Below are positions 33,900 through 46,900 of a stretch of 64,000 nucleotides of DNA, piece after piece (position 1 is the first letter of the stretch; each line of letters starts with the position of its first letter). The notes under the pieces were generated by a model. That model saw nothing but the letters and a program-made list of their open reading frames with translations, searched no databases and was not told the DNA's origin. The DNA comes from Globodera rostochiensis (Eukaryota > Nematoda > Chromadorea > Rhabditida > Heteroderidae), in contig JAEVLN010000004.1 of the NCBI GenBank assembly GCA_018350325.1, positions 558,001 to 622,000 of the forward strand. The letters run 5' to 3'. A program made the translations under genes and the position numbers.

Positions 33900-35080
33900 G
33901 GCCACAAAAATCAAATTTGCTTCAATTTTGGGGTTTTGTTGTTGTCCAATCTCAACCAAATTTGGTATCAATCGCCAGTTCGTGACGAGACAAATCGATC
34001 TAGATTTGGCAATGGGGGAAGATCGCCAAATTGGTAGAGAATTTCAGCAGTCGTTCTCGTTCAACCGAGGAGATTCGGAGCGAGGCAGACCGGCCTCATC
34101 GGAAATCGATCCTAAGACAGGACGACACGGCAGCAAATCACAAATATTTGGTTGAAAAATGAAGCGGAGAGTTTGTTAAGAATTCGGGTCGAATCTCAAA
34201 AAATTAGACCGGACCGGTATTTCACCATCAGTTCGCCTCGAAACCCAGGGCGAGATTTTGAGTTGATAATTGCCAAAGTTAGTAAAAATATTACAGGCAT
34301 TCGGTGCATTGGAAATCAAATTTTGTCGGGCCCTATAAACGAAAATATCGTTATTTAAATCATTCTTAAAAATAAAATTCAATATTTAAATGCATATACT
34401 TTTAAATATAGTAAAACCGGGAAAATATTCAAATCACAAATCCGAGTCGGAGAAAACAAAAAATATCCTAATATTCTGCATTTTTTAAACTTTATTCATT
34501 TAAAAGCTCATCCTTATGCTGAGTTTTGCATTTTTTTACAAATCACCCAATTTTGCTAATCAAAAAAAGTGAAATTACAATTTTTAAAATCAGCAATATT
34601 TTTGAAAATTTTATAATTGTTCCCCTCACAATAGATGCTTAGTTAAAAAATCCTCCCATTTCACCTCTAAGATTGATTTTCGAGAAAATTAATTCTTTAA
34701 GAAAAATAAAACGGAGAAAACACCCCCTAAAAATTGTAAGGATTTGAGTGTTCCACTGGTTGGAAGCGAACGGTTAAAACGCCTTTGGCGGGTAGAGCCC
34801 GGCGGGAACGGGATTCCCGCGGGAAAAGTACGGGAATCCCGGTCCCGTTCCCGCCTTTTTTGCCCAGCGGGATTTTTTACGGGAACGGGAAAAAGACGGG
34901 ATTCCCGTTCGGGATTCCCGTCCCGTTCTTTTTGAAAACCCCGTTCCCGTTCCCGGAAATTTTATTTCAGTATTTTTCCCGAACCGTTTATTTTTCTTGG
35001 CGAAATGTTTTCAAAAATTTAACAATTTTGGACCAATTTTCATCACAAAAATGCTTAAATTTCAAATTTTTTTAACGGCG
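33900..35080. other. Gene-poor interval
   Basis: No supported gene. The first part (33900-34160) is less AT-rich and has an open frame with no recognisable domain or splice context. 34780-34960 is GGGATTCCCG/CCCGTTCCCG-rich sequence also present at 26150-26280 and 35505-35630. The rest is AT-rich. Confidence 0.4.
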
Positions 35081-35329
35081 GCGCCTATCGGCACCACCGA
35101 ACCCACCCAAAATGTGCCATAGTTGGTTTCTGATTTTTCGAATCAATTAAGATTTCAAAAGCTTAAAAAACTAACGTATTTTTAAGATTTTGGTAGCAAA
35201 TCTCTTAACAAATTGAGCAAAAAATGCAAAATTTTCTCGGCGGCGCCTATCGGCACCGCCGACCCCTCCCCCCCCCCTCCACGTCGAGGAAAGAAATTCT
35301 CAAAAAATTTGAATTTTGAAAAATTCGCA

Positions 35330-37465
35330 AATCGGAAAAAATTCGAAAATTTTGAGCAATTTTCTTAACAAAAATGTTTTAAAAATTTTCCGACGGCGCC
35401 TATCGGCGTAGTCGGACCCTCCGATTGTATATCAGAAATTTATCGCAAAGTGCCCGCCAAAAAAATTTTCGAAAAAATCTTAGTTTAAAAATTTTCAAAA
35501 TTTTTCCCGTTCCCGCGGGATTCCCGTTAAAAATTGAACGGGATTTCTACGGGAACGGGAAAAAGACGGGATTCCCGTTCGGGATTCCCGTCCCGTTCTT
35601 TTTGAAAACCCCGTTCCCGTTCCCGGAAATTTTTTTTTACCGGGCTCTAATGGCGGGGGCAAAAGATCATCCATAAAGAAGAAGGCTAATGGGATGGCCC
35701 GGTAGCTCAGTTGGAAGAGCTGCCCACGGATTGGGTTGAGGACGTGGGTTCGAGTCCCACCCGGGGCTAACATTGCCTATTCTTTACTAAATCGACGTTT
35801 TTGGCTTGCCCTCCCCTCCCCCCCCCCCGAAATTTTTTTTTGGCTACGGCCCTGGGTGGCGCCAAAAAACTTTTAAAAACTTTGTCTATTTTTCTTAAGA
35901 TATTTATTATTTGCACCAAACTTTAAGGCTCGAAAAAAATTGTTTGTAGAATTTTTAGAAATTTCTGTTCTGATTTACCAGAATTTCTGGTCGTTTTGGG
36001 CACCAGAATTCTGGTTTCAGATTTTTAAAAGAGGCACGAGAATTTGATTTCTGGTTTTAAAAAAGGCGGCCAGATCACATCCCTGCTGGTCTAAAGTTCT
36101 AGCCAAATCCCTCATTTTTAGTATTCTTAAAACTTTAAAAAAATTCAAAATTCTAAACCTTTACATAAATAATTAGTTCATTTTAGAAGCAAAAATTCTG
36201 ATTGGTCGCGCTTTGTCAGATTTAACCATGAAAGATGATAAAATTAAAAAATTGTTTCATATAATAGCTAATAAAATCAATTTTTAAGTTCAATACATAC
36301 ACATCAATTTCGATTTATTTTTACTATGATGATAAGAACACGATCGGAAAAAATTAGCTTTGAAAAATCAATTTTTCGAATCTGGAAAAGTTTAGTGATT
36401 TTTAAATAATGCGGGTGACCGCGACTAACCGCGGGCGGGTAACCGGTTATGGAATTTTAAAACGTCACGGTTACGGGCGGTTAACGGTTATGAGATTTTG
36501 GGGACGGGCGGTTATGGCTCAGGAAATTCGTAGCCGTGCCCACCAGGGATGGGCGAAGCTCGGCGCACTACCCGAACCCGAAACTCGAAACGAAACAAAT
36601 TTTTTTTCCGAACCCGAAACTCAAAGCCCCAAAATACCCGAAATTTCGCGAAACTCGAAGCTCGAATCCGAGGTTTTTTTAACAAACTTTTACAAGTAAA
36701 AAATCCTCAAATTTCACAGTTAAATCCGTAAAGTGGCAAATTTTGCTTTTTGCCGATTGTCAATTTTTTCATAAAACAAATTTTTTTGAAAACTTCTGGG
36801 GGTGGGGGGGGGGTCGGCGGTGCCGATAGGCGCCTCCGAGAAATTTTGAATTTTTGACTCAATTTGTTAACAGATTTGCAACCAAAATTTAAAAATTTGA
36901 AGCTTTTTAAGAATAAGAAGGGGTCGGCTCATAATTCTTTTCAAGTTCTTTAACAAAAATTAGCTAAACGAGGGTGCCGAGCCCTGTTTTTTAAAATTTC
37001 GATCTCTAGTTTATAGCTAATAAATCGCCAAAGTGAAGCTCAAAGCGCCAAACAATAATAGCAACAAAAGAAGTTTTAACAATAACAATTGGGAACAGTG
37101 AGTGATCGCAAATGATGATCTTCGGGAATCTTTTGGATCAACGTCACATTCTATTTTCTCGGCTTTTTCCCTGTTTTCGTTGCGCTTTTACCTTTCGATG
37201 AGCTCGGTCTTTTCGGCCTGATCATCGAATAAAGATCTCCTTCATTGTTTTGCGAATTTCCCCCGCTCCAATCCAAAGAAGGCGTTCCAGGTTGGGATGA
37301 CACAGAGTTAGTGGATGAATTAAATGGGGCTGATTGATTGGACGGCTGATTTGAGAATGCTGGGAATAACGTGCCCGACATTGGGGCTTGCTGAAACGGT
37401 ATCGCGCCACCGTAATGCGACGATGCGCCGGGGTTGCCCGTATTAAAGTTGGATGTGTTTGGTGT
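35330..37465. repeat. 2.14-kb segmental duplication, copy 2
   Basis: See 25974-28110 for the partner. Copy 2 ends abruptly inside an E cassette at 37465. There it is joined to the middle of a D cassette (CGTTTTGCGAATTTTCC), out of frame. The tRNA-like unit is at 35696-35767. Confidence 0.9.
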
Positions 37466-37694
37466 TCGTTTTGCGAATTTTCCTCTAACCAATTCGTAGA
37501 ATCAATTCCAGCTTGGGATGGCACATCTGTGCCGTACATTGGGGGAGCTTGTTGAGACGGCATCGCGCCACCGTAATGCAACGATGAGCCTGGTGCTTTT
37601 GAAAAGTTGGTGCTTTTTCCTTTACTTGTCGATGAGCCTGGGTTTCCCGATGTAAAGTTGGAGGATTGTTGTGCAAACCAATTCGACAAAGAAC
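37151..37694 (-). pseudogene. Chimeric F-D-E cassette with out-of-frame junction
   Basis: On the minus strand a TTTTGAG acceptor at 37694 starts like an F cassette (GSLSNW). It switches in frame to D (FAQQSSNFTSGNPGSSTSKG) and runs to NWLEENSQN at about 37470. It then joins an E cassette (TPNTSNFNTGNPG ... KPRK, stop at 37151) in a different frame. Two recombination junctions therefore lie in one exon, and the second breaks the frame and coincides with the edge of the segmental duplication. Confidence 0.6.
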
Positions 37695-37974
37695 CTCAAA
37701 ATTAAAATTCGGGTACAGGTTTTTAGCCTTCTGTCTAACAATTTATTCGCTAAAAATTAACTGAATTGTCACTAAAAGTTGCAAAAATCACAAATTAAGG
37801 ACAGAAAAGGACGCGTGCCCCAAATAAAAGGCGAATCTTTAACCCTGCTGTATACAGACTAGAGCCCGGACTTGAGCTTCGAGCGAGATCTCGAGAAATC
37901 TCGTTGAAATTTAGAATTGATCAGAATTTAAGTTTAAATTAAAATGATAGACAATCCTTATTTCAACATGAGAT

Positions 37975-39257
37975 TCATTTAAACATTTTCCCCGCGCTGA
38001 ATGCGCTTTTCCCTTTTTTCGCTACGCTTTTACCCAATGTGTTTTTCCATGAGCTCGGAGTTTTCGGGTTGACCACCGAATAAAGACTTCCATCATCGTT
38101 TTGCGAATTTTCCTCTAACCAATTCGTAGAATCAATTCCAGCTTGGAATGGCACATCTGTGCCGTACATTGGGGGGGCTTGCTGAGACGGCAACGCGCCA
38201 CCGTAATGCGACGATGCGCCTGGTGCTTTTGAAAAGTTGGTGCTTTTTCCTTTATTCGATGCGCTTGTCGATGAGCCTGGGTTGCCCGATGTAAAGTTGG
38301 AAGGTTGTTGTGCAATTTGGGGGGCTTGGATAAGCGGCGGTGCAGGGTTTGAAAAATCCCACAATTCCGTCGATTGCGATTGATTTGAGAGATGGGCCGT
38401 TGCGTGGGGGGCTTGGAGGTTTGGCGTACCGCCGCCAGCCTTCTGAACCGTAAAAATAAAAAGCCAAGATTAGTACTCAAGAACGGACTCGTACAGTAAC
38501 CACTAAAAAAAACTGCAATAGCTGTTTTTTGTTTCAGGCAAAGTATATTAGAGATCCAGAACCTCAAAATACAGTGAAATGGAGTAAATTCGGGAGAAAA
38601 ATGTCTGAGGCAAGAAAATTTTTTCTGCAAAAAACCATTTGGAGGAACAGATGGCAACAAATTTCTACAAAAAAATCCGGTTCCTAATTATAATGTAGCA
38701 AAATAAATACCTTCTCTTCCTTGAGTCTGTTTAGGTATTCATACATCGTAGATTGGCACATTTTGTGATTTAATTCATTCAACGCTTTTAACAATTCCTT
38801 AGTCTTAATTGGGTTATTATTAAAGCGTTCAACCAAAGCCATAGCGCGAGTTCATTTTTGAATTGTACAAAAGGATCTTTGCGGCTGCCACCACCAGTAG
38901 CCTGAACCGTGAAAAAAGAGTCAAGATTAGTACTCAAGAACTGACTTTTACAATTAAACATCTTTATGCCGATAAAGAAAACTACAAAAGATTTTTGGTT
39001 TCAGACAAAATATTATATTGAAGCAAAAATACCTGAATTTGGCCTAGGTATTTGTCCAGCGTAGGTAAGCTTAATTTGACTCCTATATTCTCCAACCTGT
39101 TGCGCAAGTCTATCTTAGAACTTATTTGATTGTTATGATATTCTTTAACCAAAGTCATTGCATCATTATTTTCATTAAATGTTTTAAAGCTAATACCGTT
39201 AACATTTTTTAGAAAACAACACAATGTTAGGGTTAGCAAATAAAGTAATGCACGCAT
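37975..39257 (-). CDS. M5: secreted cassette-family protein, 230 aa if the broken B exon is skipped
   Basis: Not recognised. Exon 1 39257-39033 codes a signal peptide (MRALLYLLTLTLCC) and helical domain (SFKTFNENNDAMTLVKEYHN ... YLGQIQ). The terminal exon 38442-37975 codes KAGGGTPNLQAPHATAHLSN, a D cassette (QIAQQPSNFTSGN) and a basic tail (GKSVAKKGKSAFSAGK). Between them, 38901-38711 has B-domain splice sites but is 191 bp rather than 192. One base is missing near 38850, which creates early stops. Skipping it joins phase 0 to phase 0 and keeps the frame (693 bp). A GGTAAAAGCG donor in the tail could lead on to the chimeric exon at 37694. Confidence 0.62.
38711..38901 (-). pseudogene. B-domain exon with one-base deletion
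   Basis: Starts after a CACGGTTCAG acceptor with GCTACTGGTGGTGGCAGCCGC and ends GAAGAGAAG|GTATTT like intact B exons. GAGGATCATTT of the paralogues is GAGTTCATTT here, so the frame is lost and stops follow. The exon remains bounded by good splice sites. Confidence 0.65.
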
Positions 39258-39599
39258 CTGAAAAATATTTTTTGAAGGAATTATATAAATTTATTTTTTA
39301 AATCAAATGATATTTGAGAGCATCAACCTCGGGTGTCCTCGACTCGAAAAAGTCTCGGGCTAATTGGGTGTCGGTCTCGAGCAGGGGTAGACGAAAACAA
39401 CATTTTTAGTTTTCGAAAACGAAACATGAAAATTTTAAAACCAAATCATTCAAAAAATTATGATGTAAAATACAATTGCTTTTCGGATTTTCTGATGAAA
39501 GGCTTACATTTTTGTTCCAAAAATAGTCATTTTTTAATGGTACGTTTTTCGTTTTTATGCATTTTTTAAGAAAACTAGTCCATACTGTAAAAATTTGGC

Positions 39600-42230
39600 A
39601 ATATTTAAATTCAATTTAAAATCTTTTTCGGAGGTTTGCCGGTGTCGATAGGCTCCCCTGGAAATATTTAAAAATTTTCACCAATTTTGAACGACAAATA
39701 ATCAAAAAAGTGTATACGATTTGCGTAAGGAAAGCCAAAATATTTATTTAAAAACCGTAAAATAATTTTAAAACTTATTTAAATTGTTTTAAAAAAGAAA
39801 TTTGTGCACAAAACACCCACAAAAGTAAATAGAAGATTCTGGGCGATTTTTGAAAATTCGAATCGGCAAAATTTTCGAATTTTACACAATTTGCTTGACA
39901 AAAACGTTAAAAATTATAAACATTTGAGATCCGAGCCCTGCTTTAACGCGATAGGATTAAATGATATTTTTGCTGCATTTTCCACCCTTTTCTATACGGC
40001 TTTCAATCGATGGCTTAAGCATTATGACAAAGAGAGTGAAGCAATGCGAGACAATTGTTGTGTTGGCATTTACGTCAAGTCCAATTTTGGCATTGGCATA
40101 AATTAGTAATACGTATGGCCCGTATTTATAGCTTTGAAGACGAAACAGTGTGGGGAAGTGAGAGATGTGGTATAGATACGAGGGTAACGAGAGAGATAAC
40201 ATTTACTTTTGTCTTTTAGAAGTAGCATACACCCCATAGAACAATTGTTAAGTAAAATATTAAGAATAGAGCAAAAATTAATTTACTTAATTAAAATTTA
40301 AAAAAAGAATAAGAAAAACATTGAGCATCGCCCGGAAAGGGCTTGCCCGCCTCGTAAGAGGTTTGATCGGCCTCGGGAAGGGCTTGTCCGGCCCGGGGAT
40401 GGCTTGCCGGCCTAGGAGAGGCCTTGCCCAGCCCTGGAGAGATGTTGCCTTCCCCCGGAGAGGGGTGGGCTTGCCAGGCCAAGATAAGGCTTGCCCGGCC
40501 AAGAACGGACTCATAATTAATAAAATAAATTAAAAAAACAAATAAATTAAATTAAATTAAGAAAAACCATAGGAACAGAAGCCAAAAGTAAAGCCCCCCT
40601 ATGCCTACTCCCTCATAAGTTCCACCCCCCGCAGGCAACTAGTTCCAAAAAAAAGTCCGATCTTTAGGGGTGTTTGTTCACCCCCGATCCCCGACCCAAA
40701 AAAAGGTCGGGGATGGGGTCGGGGAGACCGGGGTTGGCCATCTCGTGGTCGGGTTCGGGGAGGACCTCCTTTTGGGGCTTGGGGTCGGGGCTTAAACCTA
40801 CTAATAAAAATAAAGAAAAGAACAATAAGGTTTAAATGATAATTTTGCTGCATTGTCCACCGCTTTTATACGGCTTTCAATCGATGTCTTAGAATGTGAT
40901 TTTATCGAAGGATGATGGATAAGCCTTAGAAAATAGCATTATAAACGAAGAGAGTGAAGGCGATGCAAGGCAATTGTTGGTTGGCACTTGCGTAAAGCCC
41001 AAATTTTTTGGCATTTGCGTGAAGCCCAAATTTATGGCATTTGCGTCAAGCCCAAATTTGTCATTGGCATAATTTTGGCCCTTCTCATCGATTATTTTAT
41101 TATATTTCCATTATACATCTTACGTCGACAAAATTATATGACAAAAATGCTGTCGTAGTAGCATTGACCTGTTTATCAAGGATGGGCAAAATTAAAACCC
41201 GAAATCCGAAAACCTAAAAATTTGAAAATATTTTATAGCATAATATACCATTCGACTCTCCTCGTCGAGCCGATTACGAATCTGCAAAATTTTTGAGTCG
41301 CTCTTGACTCTCTAAGGGTCGGGTTGGCCATGTCGGGAAGGTCGGGGTTGGACATGTCGGGAAGGTCGGAGTTGGCCATGTCGGAAAGGTCGGGGTTGGA
41401 CCAGAGTGATTTTTTTCTGTTTTTTGCGCATTAGTTTCCTAAATTATTTTAAGAAAAGGAGTGGGGGTTCGGCGATGCCGATAGGCGCCGCCGAGGGAAA
41501 AAAATCGAATATCTAACGCCTTATGCCGAGAAAATCATCCAAATTTTAGGTAATTGAGTTCTAAAATGCACTAATTATTTATGTAAATACTTAGAATTTT
41601 ACTTTTATATCTAATTTTTGCAAAAAGTTGAAAGAATACTAAAAAGAAGGGATATTAAAATATAAATAAAAAATAAAATAATTACAGAGGAAGGGGCTAG
41701 AACCTAGACCAAATAAAATCAGTCAAAGAGTTTCACCACTGAACAGATACCGGGATTTGGTGAAATGTGAATAAAAGTCAAAGAAATTATAGAGGCAAAT
41801 CGTCTCAATCCTTAGTAATCAAAAAAACAACGGATGCGACTGTTAATCGCGGTTTTAGTGGTCATAACCGTTAACCGCCCGTAACCGCGGCCTTTTAAAA
41901 TTCGATAACCATTAACCGCGGTTAACCACGGATAACCGCGGTTACGGGTAACCGTGCACAGGCCTGGAATTTACATTATCCACAAAATAATTTGGTTGGA
42001 AATTTTTTTGAAGGGAAAATTTTTATATTTATATTACTGAAATTTATGCATCGGAAGTAAGTGGTTTTTTGTAAAAGGCAAAAACTTTATATGAACAATA
42101 GAGGCCGGAAGATCGAGAGTTCGTCGAGTCGATCGGCCCTCAAGTCAGGGATTTTTGGGGTTCTTTATTAATCTCATTGTAATATTCTATTCCATCAGAA
42201 AATCAAGCCTCTTGGCATTTTCCCATATGC
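39600..42230. other. Upstream region of M5: repeats, no supported gene
   Basis: Holds an AAATTTTGGCATTGGCAT segment shared with 23110-23150. It also has a degenerate GGCTTGCCCGGCC-rich GC block (40321-40500), the GTCGGGG block (40680-40795) and TGGCAT repeats (40985-41065). A short copy of the 24-bp GGTTGGACATGTCGG satellite lies at 41315-41400, a tRNA-like segment (minus, 41760-41695) and a GGTTAACCGCGG-rich stretch (41830-41960). I see no coding gene. Confidence 0.5.
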
Positions 42231-42440
42231 CACGTTTTGCATTGTGCCATGGAAATATATTTCCATCTCTTTATTTGTTGCACTTTGTTTAAAATATGCC
42301 ACGTTTGGCATTGCCCCATAAAAATATATTTTCACTCTTTATTTGTTGCACTTTGTTTAAAATATGCCACGTTTGGCATTTGCCCCATAAAAATATATTT
42401 TCACTCTTTATTTGTTGCACTTTGTTTAAAATATGCCAAT
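42225..42440. repeat. About 68-bp tandem repeat, three copies
   Basis: Each copy contains TATGCCACGTTTGGCATTG and TTTATTTGTTGCACTTTG. TGGCAT words recur once per unit. Nothing indicates coding. Confidence 0.65.
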
Positions 42441-43299
42441 GAAGAAATATTGAATTTGCGGATTTTAGGTACTAAATGAGGATTTTTAAATGCACCCATG
42501 CTGATTTTTAAAATTTTGAGATCACAACCTTGGTTTTAGCCCATTTTTTAATCAATATTTGGCACTTTTTGGGGTTTTTGGTCAATATTTGGGGGGGGGG
42601 GTGTTCAATATTTTAAGTCTCAATATAAATCCGGACCCTAATTATTGTTTTTTAATAATTTTTTGAAAATTCAAGGATACAATGTACAAATTCCTTAATA
42701 ATTGAATGAATAATGACATCAATTGCTTAAGAGCGAGAAAGGAATTAAATCGTTTATTGACTTTCAAATTCTGCTTTTGTACATTTTGGTATGCTGCGTG
42801 TAATGGCGATTTGCATGTTTAAAAAGCAAAAGTTAATGTGATCACTGATCAATGATGTCGAGTTAATGATGGGTAAAAAATTAAAAAAAAAAAGATATAT
42901 TTGTTCCACTTTCGAAGGGTCTCTTTCGTTTCGATTTAGAAATTTCGAGGTTTTTCTTACGAAAATCGAAATAAAAACACCCATGGGTGGAGGTCGGCTG
43001 TTCTATAGGCGCCGCCATGTTGAATTTTTGATCAATTTCTTAACACAAATTTTAAAGGCAATTTTTTGAAGATCAATGAAATTTTTTTGAAGATTCTAAC
43101 TATATTTGTTCTTGACCTACATCTTTTTGAACTCAAAAAGGAATCATTTTATTTGAAACACTGAATAACCTGATCAAAATCAACAGAAACTTTTTTGTAT
43201 TGAAATTCGTTGCTTTGTATTTGGAAGTTTTTGCTTTGTTACGCATAGGTACATTTTTGGTCATGGGTTGGTGCCTGACCCTTCGGGGGCGGTAAAGTC

Positions 43300-43738
43300 G
43301 GCAATCGGGGAGGTCGGGTTGGCCATGTCGGGAAGGTCGGGGTTGGCCATGTCGGGAAGGTCGGGGTTGGCCATGTCGTGGATCGGGGAGGTCGGGGTTG
43401 GACATGTCGGGGAGGTCGGGTTGGCCATGTCGGGAAGGTCGGGGTTGGACATGTCGGGAAGGTCGGGGTTGGACATGTCGGGAAGGTCGGGGTTGGCCAT
43501 GTCGGGAAGGTCGGAGTTGGCCATGTCGGAAAGGTCGGGGTTGGACATGTCGGGAAGGTCGGGGTTGGACATGTCGGGAAGGTCGGGGTTGGACATGTCG
43601 GGAAGGTCGGGGTTGGACATGTCGGGAAGGTCGGGGTTGGCCATGTCGTGGATCGGGGAGGTCGGGGTTGGACATGTCGGGGTTGGACATGTCGGGGAGG
43701 TCGGGGCTGGACATGTCGGGGAGGTCGGGTTGGCCATG
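43300..43738. repeat. 24-bp minisatellite downstream of the MYHH gene 2
   Basis: About 18 copies of a 24-bp unit with core GGTTGGACATGTCGGGAAGG, with variants GGCCATG for GGACATG and an inserted GTGGATCGGGGAGG. Because 24 is a multiple of 3, every frame on both strands stays open, giving long artefactual frames. A few units also sit at 41315-41400. Confidence 0.8.
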
Positions 43739-43990
43739 AAATTTAAGCATAATACGGCTTTAACTTTATCTATTTGTTTTAGCATGCATGAAAACCTACA
43801 GAAATTTGCTCGATCGTTTTTTTCATTTTCCAAAAATTTTTAAATTCTGTTAATGACCCTAAGCTGAAAAAGAAGAGAAATATGAACAGTTTATGTCGAA
43901 ATGAAAGGTCCCATTCAAAGACAATATTTGTGGCAATTTATGAACAAAATTTTGTCGTTGCTACTTTGTCGCAAATTTAGCCGTTTTGTC

Positions 43991-46900
43991 TCATTGCTCA
44001 TTGAAATTTTTTTCCAAAAATTCTTTGAGCTTCGACATTGTGGTGGTCAGTTCATTTTTAATCCCTTCAATATCACTTTTGATGTCAGCGGTTTTATCGT
44101 ACAACTCCTTAATGTCTGTAGACATTTGCTTCAACTTCTGAATAAAAAATTAATTTAAAATTATTTTATTTTTTAAAAATAAATTTTGAACTTTTTTTAA
44201 TGGCTGTTCTTGTACTCCTCCGTCTTCGATGTCCATTGAATGGACGTCGTCAATTTCGACGGAATGTTCTTCAATGTAATTGAATTGATAGGTGCCGTCA
44301 TTTTCAATTATCACCGCAAATTCATTGCTTGGTTTTTGCTCTTCGATTGGAAATAATTTCTGAAACAAATAAAAATGAACAAATTGTATCCGGCATTTCC
44401 GGATGCCGTTGATACACCCCACGTTAATAGCAATATTTTACAATTTTTCATCCATATTTTATGGTCATATTCAAAATTTTTTGTCCATATAAATCGTAGC
44501 CCTAATGATAACACCAATTTATCGGGAACTTTGATGTCACGTTCGACCAAATCCGTTTAGATTGAAGGAAGTTATAAAGCTTTCGACAATTCGGACATTC
44601 GTATGGGGGGGCAAAGATTTTTGGACAAAACGAGGTACCAATTTTGAGTCCAAAATTTGACTTTTTCAGCACTCCAGTATGGATGTCGGCGTATTATTTA
44701 AAATATTCAAATTATTCAAATTTTCCTAGTAAAAATTGAGTACCTAAAATTGAATTTTAGTAACATTCAACTTTACTATTAAATTTGAATTTTCAAATTT
44801 TATTAGTCAAAAATTCGAATTTTAGTGAGTTTAGAAGTAAATTTTTATCCTGAGGGCATTCATTACCTCTGCATTTATGACCATTTGATTGTCTAATTTC
44901 CACACAAAAATGTCATATTCCGTGCATTTAAATGCATTTAACACAATTTGTGCATCATCCTCGGTGTATGTCCGGAATGTGTCTGCTTCTCTGCCATGGC
45001 ATTTTACTTCTGCATAATACACTTGGCCAGAATTTGGCGTCAACGGCGGTCCAATGGCCAAATTGAAATAATTTGCAAAATTTATTTGATACGTTGCGCC
45101 ATTTTTTACCCTAATCCCTTCGTGCGCTAACACTGGTTCGCCAAACTAAAATTGAATCAAATTTGCGGTACGGTAGCGGAAGCCGCGCGGGATTTTCAAA
45201 TTTGAGTTTTCGAAAGCATTTTCTGTCGGGATCAGAATAATTTTTTGAGGGTCCGGCAATCAGAATTCTATTTCATACAAATTTAATTTCATGTGTTTAA
45301 AATTTGATAAATTATAAAACCTTAGTACTAGGGTTGTACGGGACCGGGACCAGTACTGAAATGTTTAATTTTTCTATTTTGGTACTGAAATTTTAGTCCC
45401 GGTTTTTCAAAATTCCGTTAAGTCCCCTTATAATGGTCCCGGATTTTACCAATCATTTTTTTCTTGTTTTTGTCCCGGTTTTACCAAAAAGCCCGATCCC
45501 GTCCTACTCTAGTTCTATTAAAAAGAATAAAAAATAATAATTTTTTAGAAAATATTTAATTAAGTTACCGTGTTTTCAATTTTCATCCATTCCTCACGAA
45601 TTGCCCAAACTTTCACATCGTATTTGGCACATTTGCTTAGCACCGTATTGAACACCACCATTGTTTTGGACTGCGTGTACGTCTTGAACTCCACCCGTTC
45701 TTTACCAGCGCAATACACATTCACTCGATAAACCATTTTTGAATTAAATGTTTCCGCCAAATTTGGCAAAATGTCCAAATTGAAATAATTTGCAAAATTT
45801 ATTTGATACGTTGCGCCATTTTTTACCCTAATCCCTTCGTGCGCTAACACTGGTTCGCCAAACTAAAATTGAATCAAATTTGCGTGTAGCGGAAGCCGCG
45901 CGGGGATTTTCAAATTTGAGTTTTCGAAAGCATTTTCTTTCGGGATCAGAAAATTTTTTTGAGGGATCCATGATTTTACGCGATTAATCCGACAAATGAA
46001 TCAGAAGTCTATTTCATACAAATTTAATTTCATAAGTGATATTTTGTCCATGGTTAAAATAAAAACCGGGACAAAAGAGAATTTTAAAGGAATTTTGAAA
46101 ATCGGGACCCAAATTCAGTACCAAAGTGGACAAAATTGACCCTTTCAGTACTGGTCCCGGTCCCGTGCCACCCTTCTCTTAGTTCTATTTAGACTAGGCC
46201 GGGATTATGCCGGTTTTGGATCCCCTTTGAAAAGTCGTAATCCCGATCCCCTGGCTTTTACGATCCCGGTTTTACCAATAATCCCGATCCTGTCCTACTC
46301 TAGTTCTATTAAAAAGAATAAAAAAACAAAAGAATATTTTTAGAAAATATTTTCAAATAATTTACCGTGTTTTCAATATTCATCCATTCCTCACGAATTG
46401 CCCAAACTTTCACATCGTATTTGTCACATTTGCTTAGCACCGTATTGAACACCACCATTGTTTTGGACTGCGTGTACGTCTTGAACTCCACCCGTTCTTT
46501 GCCAGCGCAATACACATTCACTCGATAAACCATTTTTGAATTAAATGTTTCCGCCAAATTTGGCAAAATGTCCAAATTGAAATAATTTGCAAAATTTATT
46601 TGATACGTTGCGCCATTTTTTACCCTAATCCCTTCGTGCGCTAACACTGGTTCGCCAAACTAAAATTGAATCAAATTTGCGGTACGGTAGCGGAAGCCGC
46701 GCGGGATTTTCAAATTTGAGTTTTCGAAAGCATTTTCTGTCGGGACAAAATGATTTTTCGCGGGATCCGGCAAATGAATCAGAAGTCTATTTCATACAAA
46801 TTTAATTTTATAAAAATGTTTTTAAAAAATGTATTAATTTAAACTTAATTGTAAGAAAAAATCAAATTAGTTTGGAATATTTAAATAAGTTACCGTGTTT

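Noticed and set aside
33900..34160. Possible coding remnant (open frame, lower AT content)
   Set aside because: No start context, splice sites or recognisable motif; left as gene-poor.
41830..41960. GGTTAACCGCGG-rich stretch as an operator or origin
   Set aside because: Similar degenerate blocks recur (27060-27165, 36415-36520) away from genes; simple dispersed repeat is enough.
43133..43843. Long open frames of 110-205 residues on both strands
   Set aside because: They run through a 24-bp satellite whose length is a multiple of three and which lacks stops in any frame, so all frames are open. There are no start, splice or domain signals.
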